Assembly: GCF_001719615.1 (NCBI RefSeq)
Contig: NZ_MDVX01000002.1
Location: 62,001-126,000, forward strand
Source of the DNA: Neptunicoccus sediminis
Lineage (GTDB): Bacteria > Pseudomonadota > Alphaproteobacteria > Rhodobacterales > Rhodobacteraceae
Direction: 5' to 3'
Length of the DNA stretch: 64,000 bases
In this document: positions 28,980 through 38,552 of the stretch, one piece after another
How the letters are laid out: each line of letters starts with the position of its first letter
How positions within the stretch are numbered: position 1 is the stretch's first letter
Position numbers and translations under genes: made by a program
The notes under the pieces: generated by a model
Database searches by the model: none
Told to the model about the DNA's origin: nothing
What the model saw: the letters and a program-made list of their open reading frames with translations, nothing else

Positions 28980-29407
28980 CGCACGAACTCGTCCCGTGGC
29001 GGGATGGAATAGGTCACATTGGCATGGGCAACAGGTTTGTCCATGCCGTCAGAATACAGCATCACATCCCCCACCGCCAAAGCCTTCCCGAGTTTGAGCA
29101 GACGCGCCTTGGCAATCATGTCGCGGGGTTCGGGTTTGCGCATGAAATCAATGGAACAGTTTGTCGTCACGGTCAGGGCCTTGGGTCCGATGTTCGCCAT
29201 TGTGATTAGATAAAAGCACACATCCGCCAGCCCGAACATGGACGGTCCCGAAACCGTGCCGCCCGGACGCAGATGTTTGTCCGATACTTTCAGACGCACT
29301 GTTATCTCATCCGCGCTCAGCGCTTCGATGACAAAATCGTCTTTGACCTGCGGGAACACCTCTTTAAGAAATGCGTGCAGTTCGTCTATGGTCATTTTCA
29401 GGGGCAT
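28976..29407 (-). CDS. PaaI-family hotdog thioesterase
   Basis: 143-residue hotdog-fold protein, probably hydrolysing an acyl-CoA. The core motif LRPGGTVSGPSMFGLADVCF (about residues 45-64) matches the family pattern with the catalytic acidic residue on the long helix, and CSIDFMRKPEPRD follows. ATG 29407 is preferred because GAGG is seven bases upstream; longer starts lack this. Its 3' end overlaps the RTX gene by four bases. It is divergent from the crotonase gene at 29476, a plausible functional partner in acyl-CoA turnover. Confidence 0.85.
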   Translation of the reverse strand: MPLKMTIDELHAFLKEVFPQVKDDFVIEALSADEITVRLKVSDKHLRPGGTVSGPSMFGLADVCFYLITMANIGPKALTVTTNCSIDFMRKPEPRDMIAKARLLKLGKALAVGDVMLYSDGMDKPVAHANVTYSIPPRDEFVR

Positions 29408-29475
29408 TGTCTTTCCTCGGCCTTTTGTCTTGTCTAAGGTTTGGGTCAAAGGCCACCGCCAAACAAGGGAAAACC

Positions 29476-30270
29476 ATGACGTCCGACATTCTGTTACGCA
29501 ACGATTCCGGCGCTATTGCCACGCTGACGCTGAACACGCCGCAAACCCTGAATGCGCTGTCCGATGACATGCTGGACGCGTTGCAGGGCCAGTTTGACGC
29601 GCTGATGCAGGACAAATCCATCCGCGTGGTGATCCTGAAGGGCAACGGCAAGGCGTTCTGCGCCGGTCATAACCTCAAGGAAATGACCGCCGCGCGGCAG
29701 GCAGAGGATGACGGAAAACAGTATTTCCTCGACCTTTTTGCCAAATGCACAAAGATGATGACAACCATCCCGAAACTGCCCCAGCCGGTGATTTGCCAAC
29801 CCCACGGTCTGGCCACCGCCGCCGGTTGCCAGCTGGTCGCAAGTTGCGATCTGGCGGTGACGGATACAGAGACAAGGTTCGGCGTGAACGGCGTGAACAT
29901 CGGGCTGTTCTGCTCTACCCCGATGGTGGCCCTGTCCCGCAACATCTCGCGCAAACAGGCGTTTGAGATGCTGACCACCGGCCAGTTCATTCCCGCCGAC
30001 AAAGCCTGCGATCTCGGCCTCGTGAACCGCGTGGTTCCGGTTGCGGAACTGGAACAGGAAACGCAGGCGCTGGCTGAACAGATTGCCTCCAAGCTGGGCG
30101 CGGCAGTGGCCATCGGCAAACAGGCGTTTTACGAGCAAATCCAGATGCCGCTGGATCAGGCTTACACCTATACCGGAGAGGTCATGGCGCAGAACATGCT
30201 GCTGTCAGACACGGAAGAAGGCATAGCCGCTTTTCTGGAAAAACGCACACCGGACTGGACGCAAAGCTGA
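29476..30270 (+). CDS. Crotonase-family protein (enoyl-CoA hydratase-like)
   Basis: 264-residue crotonase-fold protein with oxyanion-hole segments GKAFCAGHNLKEM (about 57-69) and PHGLATAAGCQLVASCD (about 110-126). At the positions where hydratases carry the catalytic glutamates the sequence reads FGVNGVNIGLFCSTPMVALSR, so both acids appear to be missing; this resembles the ECHDC3 branch, whose activity is not settled. AAGGGA precedes ATG 29476. Confidence 0.85.
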   Translation: MTSDILLRNDSGAIATLTLNTPQTLNALSDDMLDALQGQFDALMQDKSIRVVILKGNGKAFCAGHNLKEMTAARQAEDDGKQYFLDLFAKCTKMMTTIPKLPQPVICQPHGLATAAGCQLVASCDLAVTDTETRFGVNGVNIGLFCSTPMVALSRNISRKQAFEMLTTGQFIPADKACDLGLVNRVVPVAELEQETQALAEQIASKLGAAVAIGKQAFYEQIQMPLDQAYTYTGEVMAQNMLLSDTEEGIAAFLEKRTPDWTQS

Positions 30271-30296
30271 ACAGAAGGACCGCGCGCGCAGCCGTT

Positions 30297-31784
30297 CTAC
30301 AGCTTGTATATATCGCCAAACTTCGTATTCAGATAGGCCAGCAGCGGTTCCGCCGTTGGCGCGTGACCGACCGCACGGGTGATGGTTTCACGCGGTTCGT
30401 ACAAGGCACCAAAGCGGTGGATTTTGTCCCCCAACCACGCCAGCGCCGCCTTGGTATCGCCCTTGCCCAGATCCGCCTGCAACTCTGGCAGATCACCGGA
30501 CATCGCTTCAAACAGCTCACCGGCATAGATATTGCCCAGCGAATAGGTGGGGAAATAGCCAAACAGCCCGACCGACCAGTGCACATCCTGCAAAACACCA
30601 TTCGCAGGCTGATCCACCGGATAGCCGAAATCCTTCTCAAAGCGTTCGTTCCATGCCGCTTCCAGATCAGCCACCTCCAGTTCGCCGGCGATCATCTTGC
30701 GTTCCAAATCAAAGCGCAGCAGCACGTGCAGATTATATTGCACCTCATCGGCTTCGGTGCGGATAAACCCGCGATGCAGCTTGTTCACCACGCGGTAAAA
30801 ACTCTCGGCATTTTCGATCCCGAAATCGCCAAATACCTCAAGCATCCGGTTATAAAGAAATCCGGTAAAGGCGCGGCTGCGCCCAAGCTGGTTTTCCAAA
30901 ATGCGGGACTGGCTTTCATGAACGCCCATCGACACGCCACGCCCCAGCATGCTCAGCCCGTAATCCTGTGAAATCCCCTGTTCATAAGTGGCATGACCCA
31001 CCTCGTGAATGGTAGAATAGAAACAGTTGAACGGGTCTGACTCTGACACGCGGGTGGTAATCCGCACGTCATTGAAACTGCCGCTGGAAAACGGATGGAC
31101 GCTGAAATCGAGCCGCCCGCGGGTCCAGTCATACCCGAATGCCGTGGCGAGTTCATGGGCAATCATGGTTTGCTGCGCATGGGAGAAACTGCCTTGAAGA
31201 TTGGGAATAGCCTCGTGGCTTTCGGCCACCCTGCCCCGCAGGTCCACCAGACCGTCGCGCAAGCCGCCCAGCAACTGTGCCAGTTCCGGTTCCTTCATGC
31301 CCGGTTCGTAATCTTCCAACAGCGCATCATAGAGATTTCCGCCCTCAGCCAGCGCCGCCGCCTCTTCCCGGCGCAGGGCCAGAACTTCTGTCAGAACATC
31401 CTGAAACGCCGAGAAATCACCCGCTTCCCGCGCTTTGGCCCAAACCCCTTGGGCCTGCGATGTGACCCGCGCAATCTGGCTGGCCAGCGCCGCAGGGACC
31501 TTGGACTGACGCTCAAACTGGCGGCGGATCAGGCGCACATTGGCCGCCTCCACTTCGTTCAGATCAGCCCCGTCCACCGCGTCCAGCCAATCGGCAATCC
31601 GCGGATCGGTGCGCTGGCTGTGGCTCAGCTTTTCAAGGGCGCTCATCCATTCGGACCGCTGCGCGGCGGCCCCTTTGGGCATGATTGTTTCCTGATCCCA
31701 CCCCAGCAAACCTGACACCTGCCCCAAAGCCACCACATCGCGGAAATGATCGGCCAGCGCCGAGTATGCTGTCTTGGAGTTCAT
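30297..31784 (-). CDS. M32 (Taq-type) metallocarboxypeptidase
   Basis: Cytosolic zinc carboxypeptidase of 495 residues. The zinc motif HEVGH is at 260-264 and the third ligand is in the family signature HESQSR at 289-294. ATG 31784 has GAGG seven bases upstream. It lies 13 bases after ctaA on the same strand, so the two may be co-transcribed. Confidence 0.95.
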   Translation of the reverse strand: MNSKTAYSALADHFRDVVALGQVSGLLGWDQETIMPKGAAAQRSEWMSALEKLSHSQRTDPRIADWLDAVDGADLNEVEAANVRLIRRQFERQSKVPAALASQIARVTSQAQGVWAKAREAGDFSAFQDVLTEVLALRREEAAALAEGGNLYDALLEDYEPGMKEPELAQLLGGLRDGLVDLRGRVAESHEAIPNLQGSFSHAQQTMIAHELATAFGYDWTRGRLDFSVHPFSSGSFNDVRITTRVSESDPFNCFYSTIHEVGHATYEQGISQDYGLSMLGRGVSMGVHESQSRILENQLGRSRAFTGFLYNRMLEVFGDFGIENAESFYRVVNKLHRGFIRTEADEVQYNLHVLLRFDLERKMIAGELEVADLEAAWNERFEKDFGYPVDQPANGVLQDVHWSVGLFGYFPTYSLGNIYAGELFEAMSGDLPELQADLGKGDTKAALAWLGDKIHRFGALYEPRETITRAVGHAPTAEPLLAYLNTKFGDIYKL

Positions 31785-31797
31785 CAAATCACCTCAA

Positions 31798-32934
31798 TTA
31801 TCTAAGCTTTTGCGCCTTTGGGTAGAGCGCTGAAAACCGGACGTGTAAAATACTTACAATAACAATCACAGCGCCCACCAGATGGAAGATCGCAAGATGG
31901 ACCGGGGCAGCGTGCATCACAGTCACAATCCCCATAACCATTTGCGCCACCACCATGACCAAAGCAATCAAAGCCGCGCGCCGTGTTGCCAGAATAGCCG
32001 AGCCGCGCGCCGAATACCAGAGGTAGAGTGCCCCCAGCAGAACCAGATAGCCCAACATCCGGTGATTGAACTGGACCAATGCGGGGTTTTCAAAAAAGTT
32101 CGTCCAGAGCGGCACGTAATCAAAAGACTCCGATGGCAGGAATTCCCCGTTCATCAGCGGCCAGTCGATATAGCCCCGACCTGCATCAATACCGGCCACC
32201 AATGCGCCCAGAAGGATCTGAGCGAACACCAGCAGCAGCATGACAGTTGAAAGTGTCACCAGCGGCTTCTCCTGATTGCGACGGGAATGGAACAGGTCCA
32301 TTTCGCTGCGCTGAAGCTGCCATGCGTACCAGACCAGAACGCCAAGAATGACAAAGGCCAGCCCCAGATGGGTCGCCAGCCGGTAAGAGGCCACGTCAAC
32401 CATACGCCCCGTCAGACCCGAGGATACCATCCACCAGCCAATTGCGCCCTGCAATCCACCCAATCCGCCCACAAAAAGCAGTTTACCGGTCCAGCCTTTG
32501 GGAATCTGGCGGCGCAGCAGGAAATAAGCAAAGCCGAGCGCCCAAACCAACCCGACAAGCCGCCCAAGCTGGCGATGTCCCCATTCCCACCAGTAGATAA
32601 CCTTGAACTCGGAGAGGCTCATGCCTTTGTTCTGAAGCTGGTATTCCGGCGTTGCCTTGTATTTAGTGAATTCTTCTTCCCAGATCGTCGCATCCATCGG
32701 GGGGATTGCGCCGGTGACGGGTTTCCATTCGGTGATGGACAATCCACTGTCAGTCAGCCGCGTCATGCCCCCCACAAGGATCATCAGCGCCACCATAGCA
32801 AAAAGGACCATCAGCCAGACCGCAATGGCCCGTCGTGCTCCGGTTTTGCCTGCGTCGATCAATCCGCCTTTGGGGTGGTCTCCTGCGGGTTTCTCGCCGG
32901 AAACCTCTTCAAAGATGCTGCGTGTCTTGCTCAT
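31798..32934 (-). CDS. ctaA: Heme A synthase (COX15/CtaA type 2)
   Basis: Integral membrane enzyme that oxidises heme O to heme A for aa3-type cytochrome c oxidase. 378 residues with eight hydrophobic segments; heme-ligand histidines are seen in WWEWGHRQLGRLVG (about 119-132) and FNHRMLGYLVLLG (about 283-295), and the N-terminal GGMTRLTDSGLSITEWKP is the family hallmark. It is the second gene of a minus-strand group trmJ-like, ctaA, M32 peptidase. Confidence 0.96.
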   Translation of the reverse strand: MSKTRSIFEEVSGEKPAGDHPKGGLIDAGKTGARRAIAVWLMVLFAMVALMILVGGMTRLTDSGLSITEWKPVTGAIPPMDATIWEEEFTKYKATPEYQLQNKGMSLSEFKVIYWWEWGHRQLGRLVGLVWALGFAYFLLRRQIPKGWTGKLLFVGGLGGLQGAIGWWMVSSGLTGRMVDVASYRLATHLGLAFVILGVLVWYAWQLQRSEMDLFHSRRNQEKPLVTLSTVMLLLVFAQILLGALVAGIDAGRGYIDWPLMNGEFLPSESFDYVPLWTNFFENPALVQFNHRMLGYLVLLGALYLWYSARGSAILATRRAALIALVMVVAQMVMGIVTVMHAAPVHLAIFHLVGAVIVIVSILHVRFSALYPKAQKLR

Positions 32935-32994
32935 GGGCCGCGCCTTTCAAAATGCTCGCCCATATCTAGGACGTGGCGCAGGGGCGATCAATGG

Positions 32995-33768
32995 TTAACG
33001 GGACTTCGGATGCTTGTCAGCCAGCGACTTGATGACGCCGTGGAACATCCGCACATCCGCCTGTGTCAGTGGCATACGCGAAATCATGTTGCGCAGGTTC
33101 GTCACCATGCTTTCGGCTTTGTGATCCGGCCAGAAGAACCCGACCGCCTCCAGCCGCGCCTCCAGTGTCTCGCTCAGTTTCTGGATTTCGATGGCTTCGG
33201 CGTGTTTTGTCCCCGCCAGTTCCAGCACCTCGGGGGCCGCATCCCCCTGCTGGCGGCGCCATTCATAGGCCAGCAACAGCACGCATTGCGCCAGATTGAG
33301 CGAGGCAAACGCCGGATTGACCGGCACGGAAATAATCGCATTCGCCCGCGCAATGTCAGGGTTTTCAAGGCCCGAGCGTTCGGGCCCGAAAAGAATGCCC
33401 ACATTCTGCCCCTCGGCCACCATAGCGCGGGCCTGTTCCATGGCCCGTTCCGGTGTCACCACAGGTTTGGTCAGATCCCGCCCCCGCGCTGTGGTGGCAA
33501 AAACGTAGTTCAGATCCTGCACCGCTTCCTCTGTGGTCTGTGTTACCTGCACCGCGTCAATCACCCTTGCCGCGCCGCTCGACATGGTAACAGCCTTCTG
33601 GTTCGGCCAACCGTCCCGAGGGTTCACAATCCGCATCCGCTCCAGCCCGAAATTCCACATCGCCCGCGCCGCCGCTCCGATATTCTCACCCATTTGGGGT
33701 TCAACGAGAATGATCGCTGGCTGGGGGCCGCCCCATTCAGCGGCTTTGGCGTGGTCTGTTCCGGACAT
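32995..33768 (-). CDS. SPOUT-class RNA 2'-O-methyltransferase (TrmJ-like)
   Basis: 257-residue SpoU/TrmH-family methyltransferase, most like tRNA (cytidine/uridine-32-2'-O) methyltransferase TrmJ. The SPOUT motifs are visible as ENIGAAARAMWNFG near residue 29, LFGPERSGLEN near 125 and PVNPAFASLNLAQCV near 146; the long C-terminal extension fits TrmJ. ATG 33768 has AGGAG seven bases upstream. Confidence 0.88.
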   Translation of the reverse strand: MSGTDHAKAAEWGGPQPAIILVEPQMGENIGAAARAMWNFGLERMRIVNPRDGWPNQKAVTMSSGAARVIDAVQVTQTTEEAVQDLNYVFATTARGRDLTKPVVTPERAMEQARAMVAEGQNVGILFGPERSGLENPDIARANAIISVPVNPAFASLNLAQCVLLLAYEWRRQQGDAAPEVLELAGTKHAEAIEIQKLSETLEARLEAVGFFWPDHKAESMVTNLRNMISRMPLTQADVRMFHGVIKSLADKHPKSR

Positions 33769-33827
33769 ATATGGACTCCTGTGTGTGCTGGCCTGCCTGT
33801 TACGCTGCAAGGGAGCGAAGATCAAGA

Positions 33828-33852
33828 AAGGCGGCCCTGTCAGAGCCGCCTT
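33828..33852 (-). terminator. Hairpin terminator after the DUF1330 pair
   Basis: AAGGCGGC (33828-33835) and GCCGCCTT (33845-33852) form an eight-base stem. On the minus strand the stem is followed by a T-rich stretch, so it probably ends the alaS-DUF1330-DUF1330 transcript. Confidence 0.7.
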
Positions 33853-33878
33853 GCGCAATTCCTGTGACGGTCTAAGAC

Positions 33879-34163
33879 TTAGACGCCCTCAACCAGAACC
33901 ATGGAACGGTTGGAATTATCCAGCGCGAGAGGCAGGATTTTCTGATACTCGTCAGAATAATAAAAGGTCTTGGCCGCCTCTGTGCTGTCAAACTCGATCA
34001 CCACATTGCGCGCAGGCCCGTCACCTTCGATCCATTCCGCATCACCACCCTTTACCAGAAAGCGCCCGCCGAATTTTTCGGCACAGGCAACCGTCTGGCT
34101 GGCATATTCCATATAGCCTTCAAGGTTCGTCACCTCGATCTGGGCGATGACATAAGCCGCCAT
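33879..34163 (-). CDS. DUF1330 protein, second of a tandem pair
   Basis: 94-residue small alpha/beta-barrel (dimeric ferredoxin-like) protein of unknown function. AAYVIAQIEVTN at the start, ARNVVIEFDSTEAAKTFYYSDEYQ in the middle and the terminal VLVEGV are typical of DUF1330. It overlaps its paralogue at 34163 (TAATG). The two share length, domain and C-terminus FVEGV/LVEGV, which suggests a local duplication. Confidence 0.92.
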   Translation of the reverse strand: MAAYVIAQIEVTNLEGYMEYASQTVACAEKFGGRFLVKGGDAEWIEGDGPARNVVIEFDSTEAAKTFYYSDEYQKILPLALDNSNRSMVLVEGV

Positions 34164-34447
34164 TACACGCCCTCAACAAAGATATAGTCGCGATCCGCTG
34201 CTGGCAGACCGTGGCTCAGCGCACGCTGGTATTCCGGACCGTTGTAAAACGCCTTGGCTGTGTCCATATCCGGCCACTGGATGATCACGTTGCGCGACCG
34301 CGCCTGACCTTCCATCACAACAGTTTCGCCGCCGCGCGCCAGAAACACACCGCCATATTGTTGCACCGCAGGACCGGCCAGTTCGGCGTAGCGTGCGTAT
34401 TCTTCTTCGTCATGCACATCTATATGCGCCATTGTGTAAACAGTCAT
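34163..34447 (-). CDS. DUF1330 protein, first of a tandem pair
   Basis: 94-residue DUF1330 protein, paralogue of the next gene. It has TVYTMAHIDVHDEEEY, SRNVIIQWPDMDTAKAFYNGPEYQ and YIFVEGV. The start directly abuts the alaS stop at 34448, so it is probably expressed with alaS. The role is unknown; heterodimer formation with the neighbouring paralogue is a guess. Confidence 0.92.
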   Translation of the reverse strand: MTVYTMAHIDVHDEEEYARYAELAGPAVQQYGGVFLARGGETVVMEGQARSRNVIIQWPDMDTAKAFYNGPEYQRALSHGLPAADRDYIFVEGV

Positions 34448-37099
34448 TTAACCCTCCAGAATTTCTTTGGCCGCCTTGATAGCAGCTTCTGCATTATCCG
34501 CAGACGGACCACCGGCCTGCGCCATATCGGGACGGCCACCGCCACCCTTGCCGCCCAAAGCCGCTGCAGCCGCCTTGACCAGATCAACCGCCGAAATGCG
34601 GTCCGTCAAGTCGTCCGTTACCCCTGCAGCCACCGCCGCCTTGCCACCTGCACCGGAAATCAGCAGGATTGCGCCGCTGCCAAGGCGTTTTTTATGCTCG
34701 TCGATCAAGCCGCGCAGATCCTTGCCCGGCACATCCGCCAGTATCTGGCCAAGGAAGGGAACCCCGTTCACCTCCTCTGCGTCCGAGCCGCCACCGGCAC
34801 CGCCCATAGCGGCCTGTTTGCGCAGTTCCGCCACTTCGTTCTGAAGCGCCTTACGTTCGTCCTGCAAGGCTTTGATCCGTGCAGGCACATCGCTCGCCGG
34901 TACCTTCAGCGCCAGTGCAGCTTCGGCCAGCAGGTGATCCTGCCCGCGCAGATAATCCTGCGCCGCCTGTCCGGTCAGCGCCTCGATCCGGCGCACACCG
35001 GAACTGCTGGCACTGTCGCCCAGCAATACAAATGCGCCGATGTCGCCGGTGCGCCGCACATGGGTGCCGCCACAAAGCTCCAGCGAATAGGTGCGTTTGT
35101 CACTCCCCTTGCCGCTGCCCTCAAGCTGTCCCATGGACACGACCCGTACTTCATCGCCGTATTTCTCGCCAAACAGCGCCTGAGCGCCCAGTTCGCGGGC
35201 CTCATCCGGTGTCATGATCCGCGTATCCACCGGAGAGTTCTGGCGAATATAGGCGTTCACCTCCCGCTCCACCTGCCCCAGTTCTTCGAGGTTCAGGGCT
35301 TTGGAGTGGCTGAAATCAAAGCGCAGACGGTCCTCTGCATTCAACGACCCGCGCTGCGCCACATGATCGCCAAGGGCAATCCGCAAAGCCTCATGCAGCA
35401 GGTGCGTGGCAGAGTGATTGGCGCGGATGGCACTGCGCCGGTCGTGATCCACCACCAGTTCCGCCGCATCGCCCTTGGCGACTGCCCCTTCGCTGACCGT
35501 ACCGATATGCACAAACACTCCGGCCTTCTTTTTCACATCAGACACGCGGACGACACCACCGGCGGTTTTGATTACGCCTGTGTCCCCCACCTGACCGCCG
35601 CTTTCCGCATAAAATGGCGTCTGGTTCAGCACCAGCTCAACCGCAGCGCCGGATTCGGCTCGTTCTACTGGTTTGCCATCCACAACAACCGCGCGGATCT
35701 GGCCTTCGGCTTCTTCAGTATCATAGCCCAGAAATTCGGTAGAGCCTTCTGCATCGGCCACATCAAACCAGACCGATTCATCCGCTGCCTCGCCCGAACC
35801 GGACCAGGCTGCCCGCGCCTTGGCTTTCTGCGCTTCCATCGCTGCGTTAAACCCGTCGGTGTCCACTTCAACACCCCTCTCCCGCAGCGCATCCTGTGTC
35901 AGATCCAGCGGGAAACCGTATGTATCGTAAAGCTTGAACGCGGTTTCCCCTTCCAGCGCCTGCCCTTCGGCCATGCCTTCCAGTTCCGCATCCAGCAGCT
36001 TCAACCCGCGATCCAGCGTGGTGCGGAAACGGGTTTCTTCAAGCAGCAAGGTTTCTTCGATCATCGGTTGGGCACGGCCCAATTCCGGATAGGCCTGTCC
36101 CATCTGACGCACCAGTTCGGGCACAAGACGATACATCAACGGATCTTTCGCCCCCAGCAAATGGGCATGACGCATGGCACGGCGCATGATCCGGCGCAGA
36201 ACATAACCGCGCCCCTCGTTTGACGGCAGAACACCGTCCGCAATCAGGAAAGAGGTAGAGCGCAGGTGATCCGCAATCACACGGTGATGCACGTTCTGGT
36301 CCCCGTAAGGGTTCACGCCGGTGCCCTGTGCCGATGCCTCGATCAGCGCTTTGAACAGATCGGTATCATAGTTGTCATGGCTGCCTTGCAACAAGGCTGC
36401 AATCCGCTCCAGCCCCATGCCGGTGTCGATGCTCTGCATATCCAGTTCCCGCATGGAACCGTCCTCGAACTGCTCGTTCTGCATGAAAACGACGTTCCAG
36501 ATCTCAATAAACCGGTCGCCGTCTTCTTCGGCAGAACCGGGAGGTCCGCCCCAAATGTGATCGCCGTGGTCGTAGAAAATTTCGGTACAAGGACCACACG
36601 GACCCGTAGGCCCCATCTGCCAGAAGTTATCAGAGGTCGCGATGCGGATGATCCGGTCCTCAGGCACGCCCAGTTTCTTCCAGATCGCAAAAGCTTCGTC
36701 ATCGGTGTGGTAAACAGTTGTCACCAGACGGGATTTGTCGATGCCAAATTCTTCCGTGATCAAATTCCACGCGAACGGAATTGCCTCTTCCTTGAAATAA
36801 TCCCCGAAGGAAAAATTCCCCAGCATCTCGAAAAACGTATGGTGACGCGCTGTATACCCCACATTATCCAGATCGTTGTGCTTGCCGCCCGCACGCACAC
36901 ATTTCTGCGCCGAAGTCGCCCGTTTGTAATCCCGCGTTTCCGCGCCGGTGAACAGGTTCTTGAACTGCACCATACCGGAATTGACAAACATCAGCGTCGG
37001 GTCATTGCGCGGCACCAGCGGAGAGCTGTCTACAACCGCATGGCCGTTCTTCTCAAAATAGGACAGAAACGTGCTGCGGATATCGTTTACGCCAACCAT
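34448..37099 (-). CDS. alaS: Alanine-tRNA ligase
   Basis: Class II synthetase of 883 residues that charges and proofreads tRNA-Ala. The N-terminal catalytic core ([23 protein letters not shown]) is followed by the editing domain with zinc ligands H562 and H566 (HSATH) and C676 and H680 (CGGTH), and a C-terminal DHHA1 domain with [12 protein letters not shown]. It lies downstream of recA with hairpins between, as in many proteobacteria. Confidence 0.98.
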   Translation of the reverse strand: MVGVNDIRSTFLSYFEKNGHAVVDSSPLVPRNDPTLMFVNSGMVQFKNLFTGAETRDYKRATSAQKCVRAGGKHNDLDNVGYTARHHTFFEMLGNFSFGDYFKEEAIPFAWNLITEEFGIDKSRLVTTVYHTDDEAFAIWKKLGVPEDRIIRIATSDNFWQMGPTGPCGPCTEIFYDHGDHIWGGPPGSAEEDGDRFIEIWNVVFMQNEQFEDGSMRELDMQSIDTGMGLERIAALLQGSHDNYDTDLFKALIEASAQGTGVNPYGDQNVHHRVIADHLRSTSFLIADGVLPSNEGRGYVLRRIMRRAMRHAHLLGAKDPLMYRLVPELVRQMGQAYPELGRAQPMIEETLLLEETRFRTTLDRGLKLLDAELEGMAEGQALEGETAFKLYDTYGFPLDLTQDALRERGVEVDTDGFNAAMEAQKAKARAAWSGSGEAADESVWFDVADAEGSTEFLGYDTEEAEGQIRAVVVDGKPVERAESGAAVELVLNQTPFYAESGGQVGDTGVIKTAGGVVRVSDVKKKAGVFVHIGTVSEGAVAKGDAAELVVDHDRRSAIRANHSATHLLHEALRIALGDHVAQRGSLNAEDRLRFDFSHSKALNLEELGQVEREVNAYIRQNSPVDTRIMTPDEARELGAQALFGEKYGDEVRVVSMGQLEGSGKGSDKRTYSLELCGGTHVRRTGDIGAFVLLGDSASSSGVRRIEALTGQAAQDYLRGQDHLLAEAALALKVPASDVPARIKALQDERKALQNEVAELRKQAAMGGAGGGSDAEEVNGVPFLGQILADVPGKDLRGLIDEHKKRLGSGAILLISGAGGKAAVAAGVTDDLTDRISAVDLVKAAAAALGGKGGGGRPDMAQAGGPSADNAEAAIKAAKEILEG

Positions 37100-37194
37100 G
37101 TGTATGCCTTTGCAGTCTTGGGAAAATTATCAGGGGCGGTTATACCCTGCCTGTGCATTCTGTCCACATCCCATTTAGGACCCCCGAACGCAAA

Positions 37195-37219
37195 GCGCCG
37201 CAGACAAAGCCTGCGGCGC
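37195..37219 (-). terminator. Hairpin between recA and alaS
   Basis: GCGCCGCAG (37195-37203) and CTGCGGCGC (37211-37219) make a perfect nine-base stem with a seven-base loop, 65 bases after the recA stop. The T-run is weak. A second small inverted repeat, GGAACA/TGTTCC, lies at about 37224-37242. Confidence 0.65.
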
Positions 37220-37283
37220 ACTCGGAACAGTTTCAATGTTCCCAAAATACTCCCGCCGGAGGCCCCGGCGGACGCGTCAAATC

Positions 37284-38360
37284 CTAACCTTCGATCACAT
37301 CATCCCCGCCCTCATCGGCAGCGGGTTTTGGCATGTCAAAATCCAGCCCGTGAGAAGCGCGGATTTTATCCTCGATCTCCCAAGCGGTTTGCGGATTGTC
37401 CCGCAGGAAGTTCTTGGCGTTCTCCCGCCCCTGCCCGATCCGCTGGTCCCCGTAAGAAAACCAGGAGCCGGATTTCTCGACGATACCGGCCTTGACACCC
37501 AGATCGACCAATTCACCCCGCTTGGAGATGCCCTCGCCATACATAATATCGAATTCCACCTGTTTAAACGGCGGGGCCACCTTGTTCTTGACGATTTTGA
37601 CACGGGTCGCATTGCCAACCACTTCGTCGCGGTCCTTGATCGCGCCGGTGCGGCGGATGTCCAGACGCACAGAGGAGTAGAATTTCAGCGCGTTGCCACC
37701 GGACGTGGTTTCCGGAGAGCCAAACATCACACCAATCTTCATACGAATCTGGTTAATGAAGATCACGGTGCATTTGGATTTGCTGATAGAGCCTGTCAGC
37801 TTCCGCATGGCCTGACTCATAAGGCGGGCCTGTGCGCCGACCTGATGGTCGCCCATATCCCCTTCCAACTCGGATTTCGGCGTCAGCGCCGCGACCGAAT
37901 CGACAACAACCATCGAAACCGCACCCGACCGCACCAGCGTATCGGTGATTTCCAGCGCCTGTTCGCCCGCGTCCGGCTGCGAGATCAGCAGTTCGTCCAG
38001 ATCCACACCCAGTTTTTTGGCGTAGGTCGGATCCAGCGCATGTTCCGCATCCACAAAGGCGCAAACGCCGCCTTTTTTCTGCTCTTCGGCAATGCAATGC
38101 AGGGTCAGAGTCGTCTTACCGGAGCTTTCAGGGCCATAGATTTCAATAATCCGCCCCTTTGGAATGCCACCGATCCCCAGCGCAATATCCAGCCCGATGG
38201 ACCCTGTAGAGGTCGCCTCCACATCCATCACAGGATTCGCGCCCAATTTCATGATAGAGCCTTTGCCGAACTGCCGTTCGATCTGCCCAAGGGCTGATTC
38301 CAGTGCTTTTTGCTTATCCATGGACTGTCTTTCAGTTAAATCGAGTAGGTTTGTAGCCAT
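37284..38360 (-). CDS. recA: Recombinase RecA
   Basis: ATP-dependent strand-exchange protein and LexA co-protease. 358 residues; Walker A GPESSGKT at 76-83, and the loop segments [21 protein letters not shown] are intact. ATG 38360 is chosen because AAGGG lies nine bases upstream, while ATG 38369 directly abuts it. A GTTC-N7-GTTC SOS box lies upstream at 38412, so recA is expected to be induced when LexA is cleaved. Confidence 0.98.
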   Translation of the reverse strand: MATNLLDLTERQSMDKQKALESALGQIERQFGKGSIMKLGANPVMDVEATSTGSIGLDIALGIGGIPKGRIIEIYGPESSGKTTLTLHCIAEEQKKGGVCAFVDAEHALDPTYAKKLGVDLDELLISQPDAGEQALEITDTLVRSGAVSMVVVDSVAALTPKSELEGDMGDHQVGAQARLMSQAMRKLTGSISKSKCTVIFINQIRMKIGVMFGSPETTSGGNALKFYSSVRLDIRRTGAIKDRDEVVGNATRVKIVKNKVAPPFKQVEFDIMYGEGISKRGELVDLGVKAGIVEKSGSWFSYGDQRIGQGRENAKNFLRDNPQTAWEIEDKIRASHGLDFDMPKPAADEGGDDVIEG

Positions 38361-38411
38361 CTTTGACATCCCTTATTTCACATCGCCGGAGACTCGGCAA
38401 TCGCTGCTGAT

Positions 38412-38463
38412 GTTCGCCTCTTGTTCTCCCATCGTATATGAGATCAAAACAGGAACATTTCAA
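38412..38463 (-). promoter_or_regulatory. recA SOS box and putative promoter
   Basis: GTTC at 38412 and 38423 form GTTC-N7-GTTC, the alphaproteobacterial LexA box, 52 bases upstream of the recA start. On the minus strand a TTGAAA (38463-38458) and CATATA (38440-38435) pair with 17-base spacing could be the promoter, placing the box near the transcription start. A near match, GATC-N7-GAAC, lies at 38442-38456. Confidence 0.75.
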
Positions 38464-38552
38464 GTAATATTTTCAATTTAACTATCCGCGACGAATGTTT
38501 ATGAATGGTAAACGAGGTACAGTTTTAAGTTGAACAGGGGCAACTAAACCGG

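Noticed and set aside
34211-36223. Very long open frame on the plus strand
   Set aside because: It is the antisense shadow of alaS, which has all class II synthetase motifs; the plus-strand protein has no recognisable domain and an odd His/Arg-rich composition.
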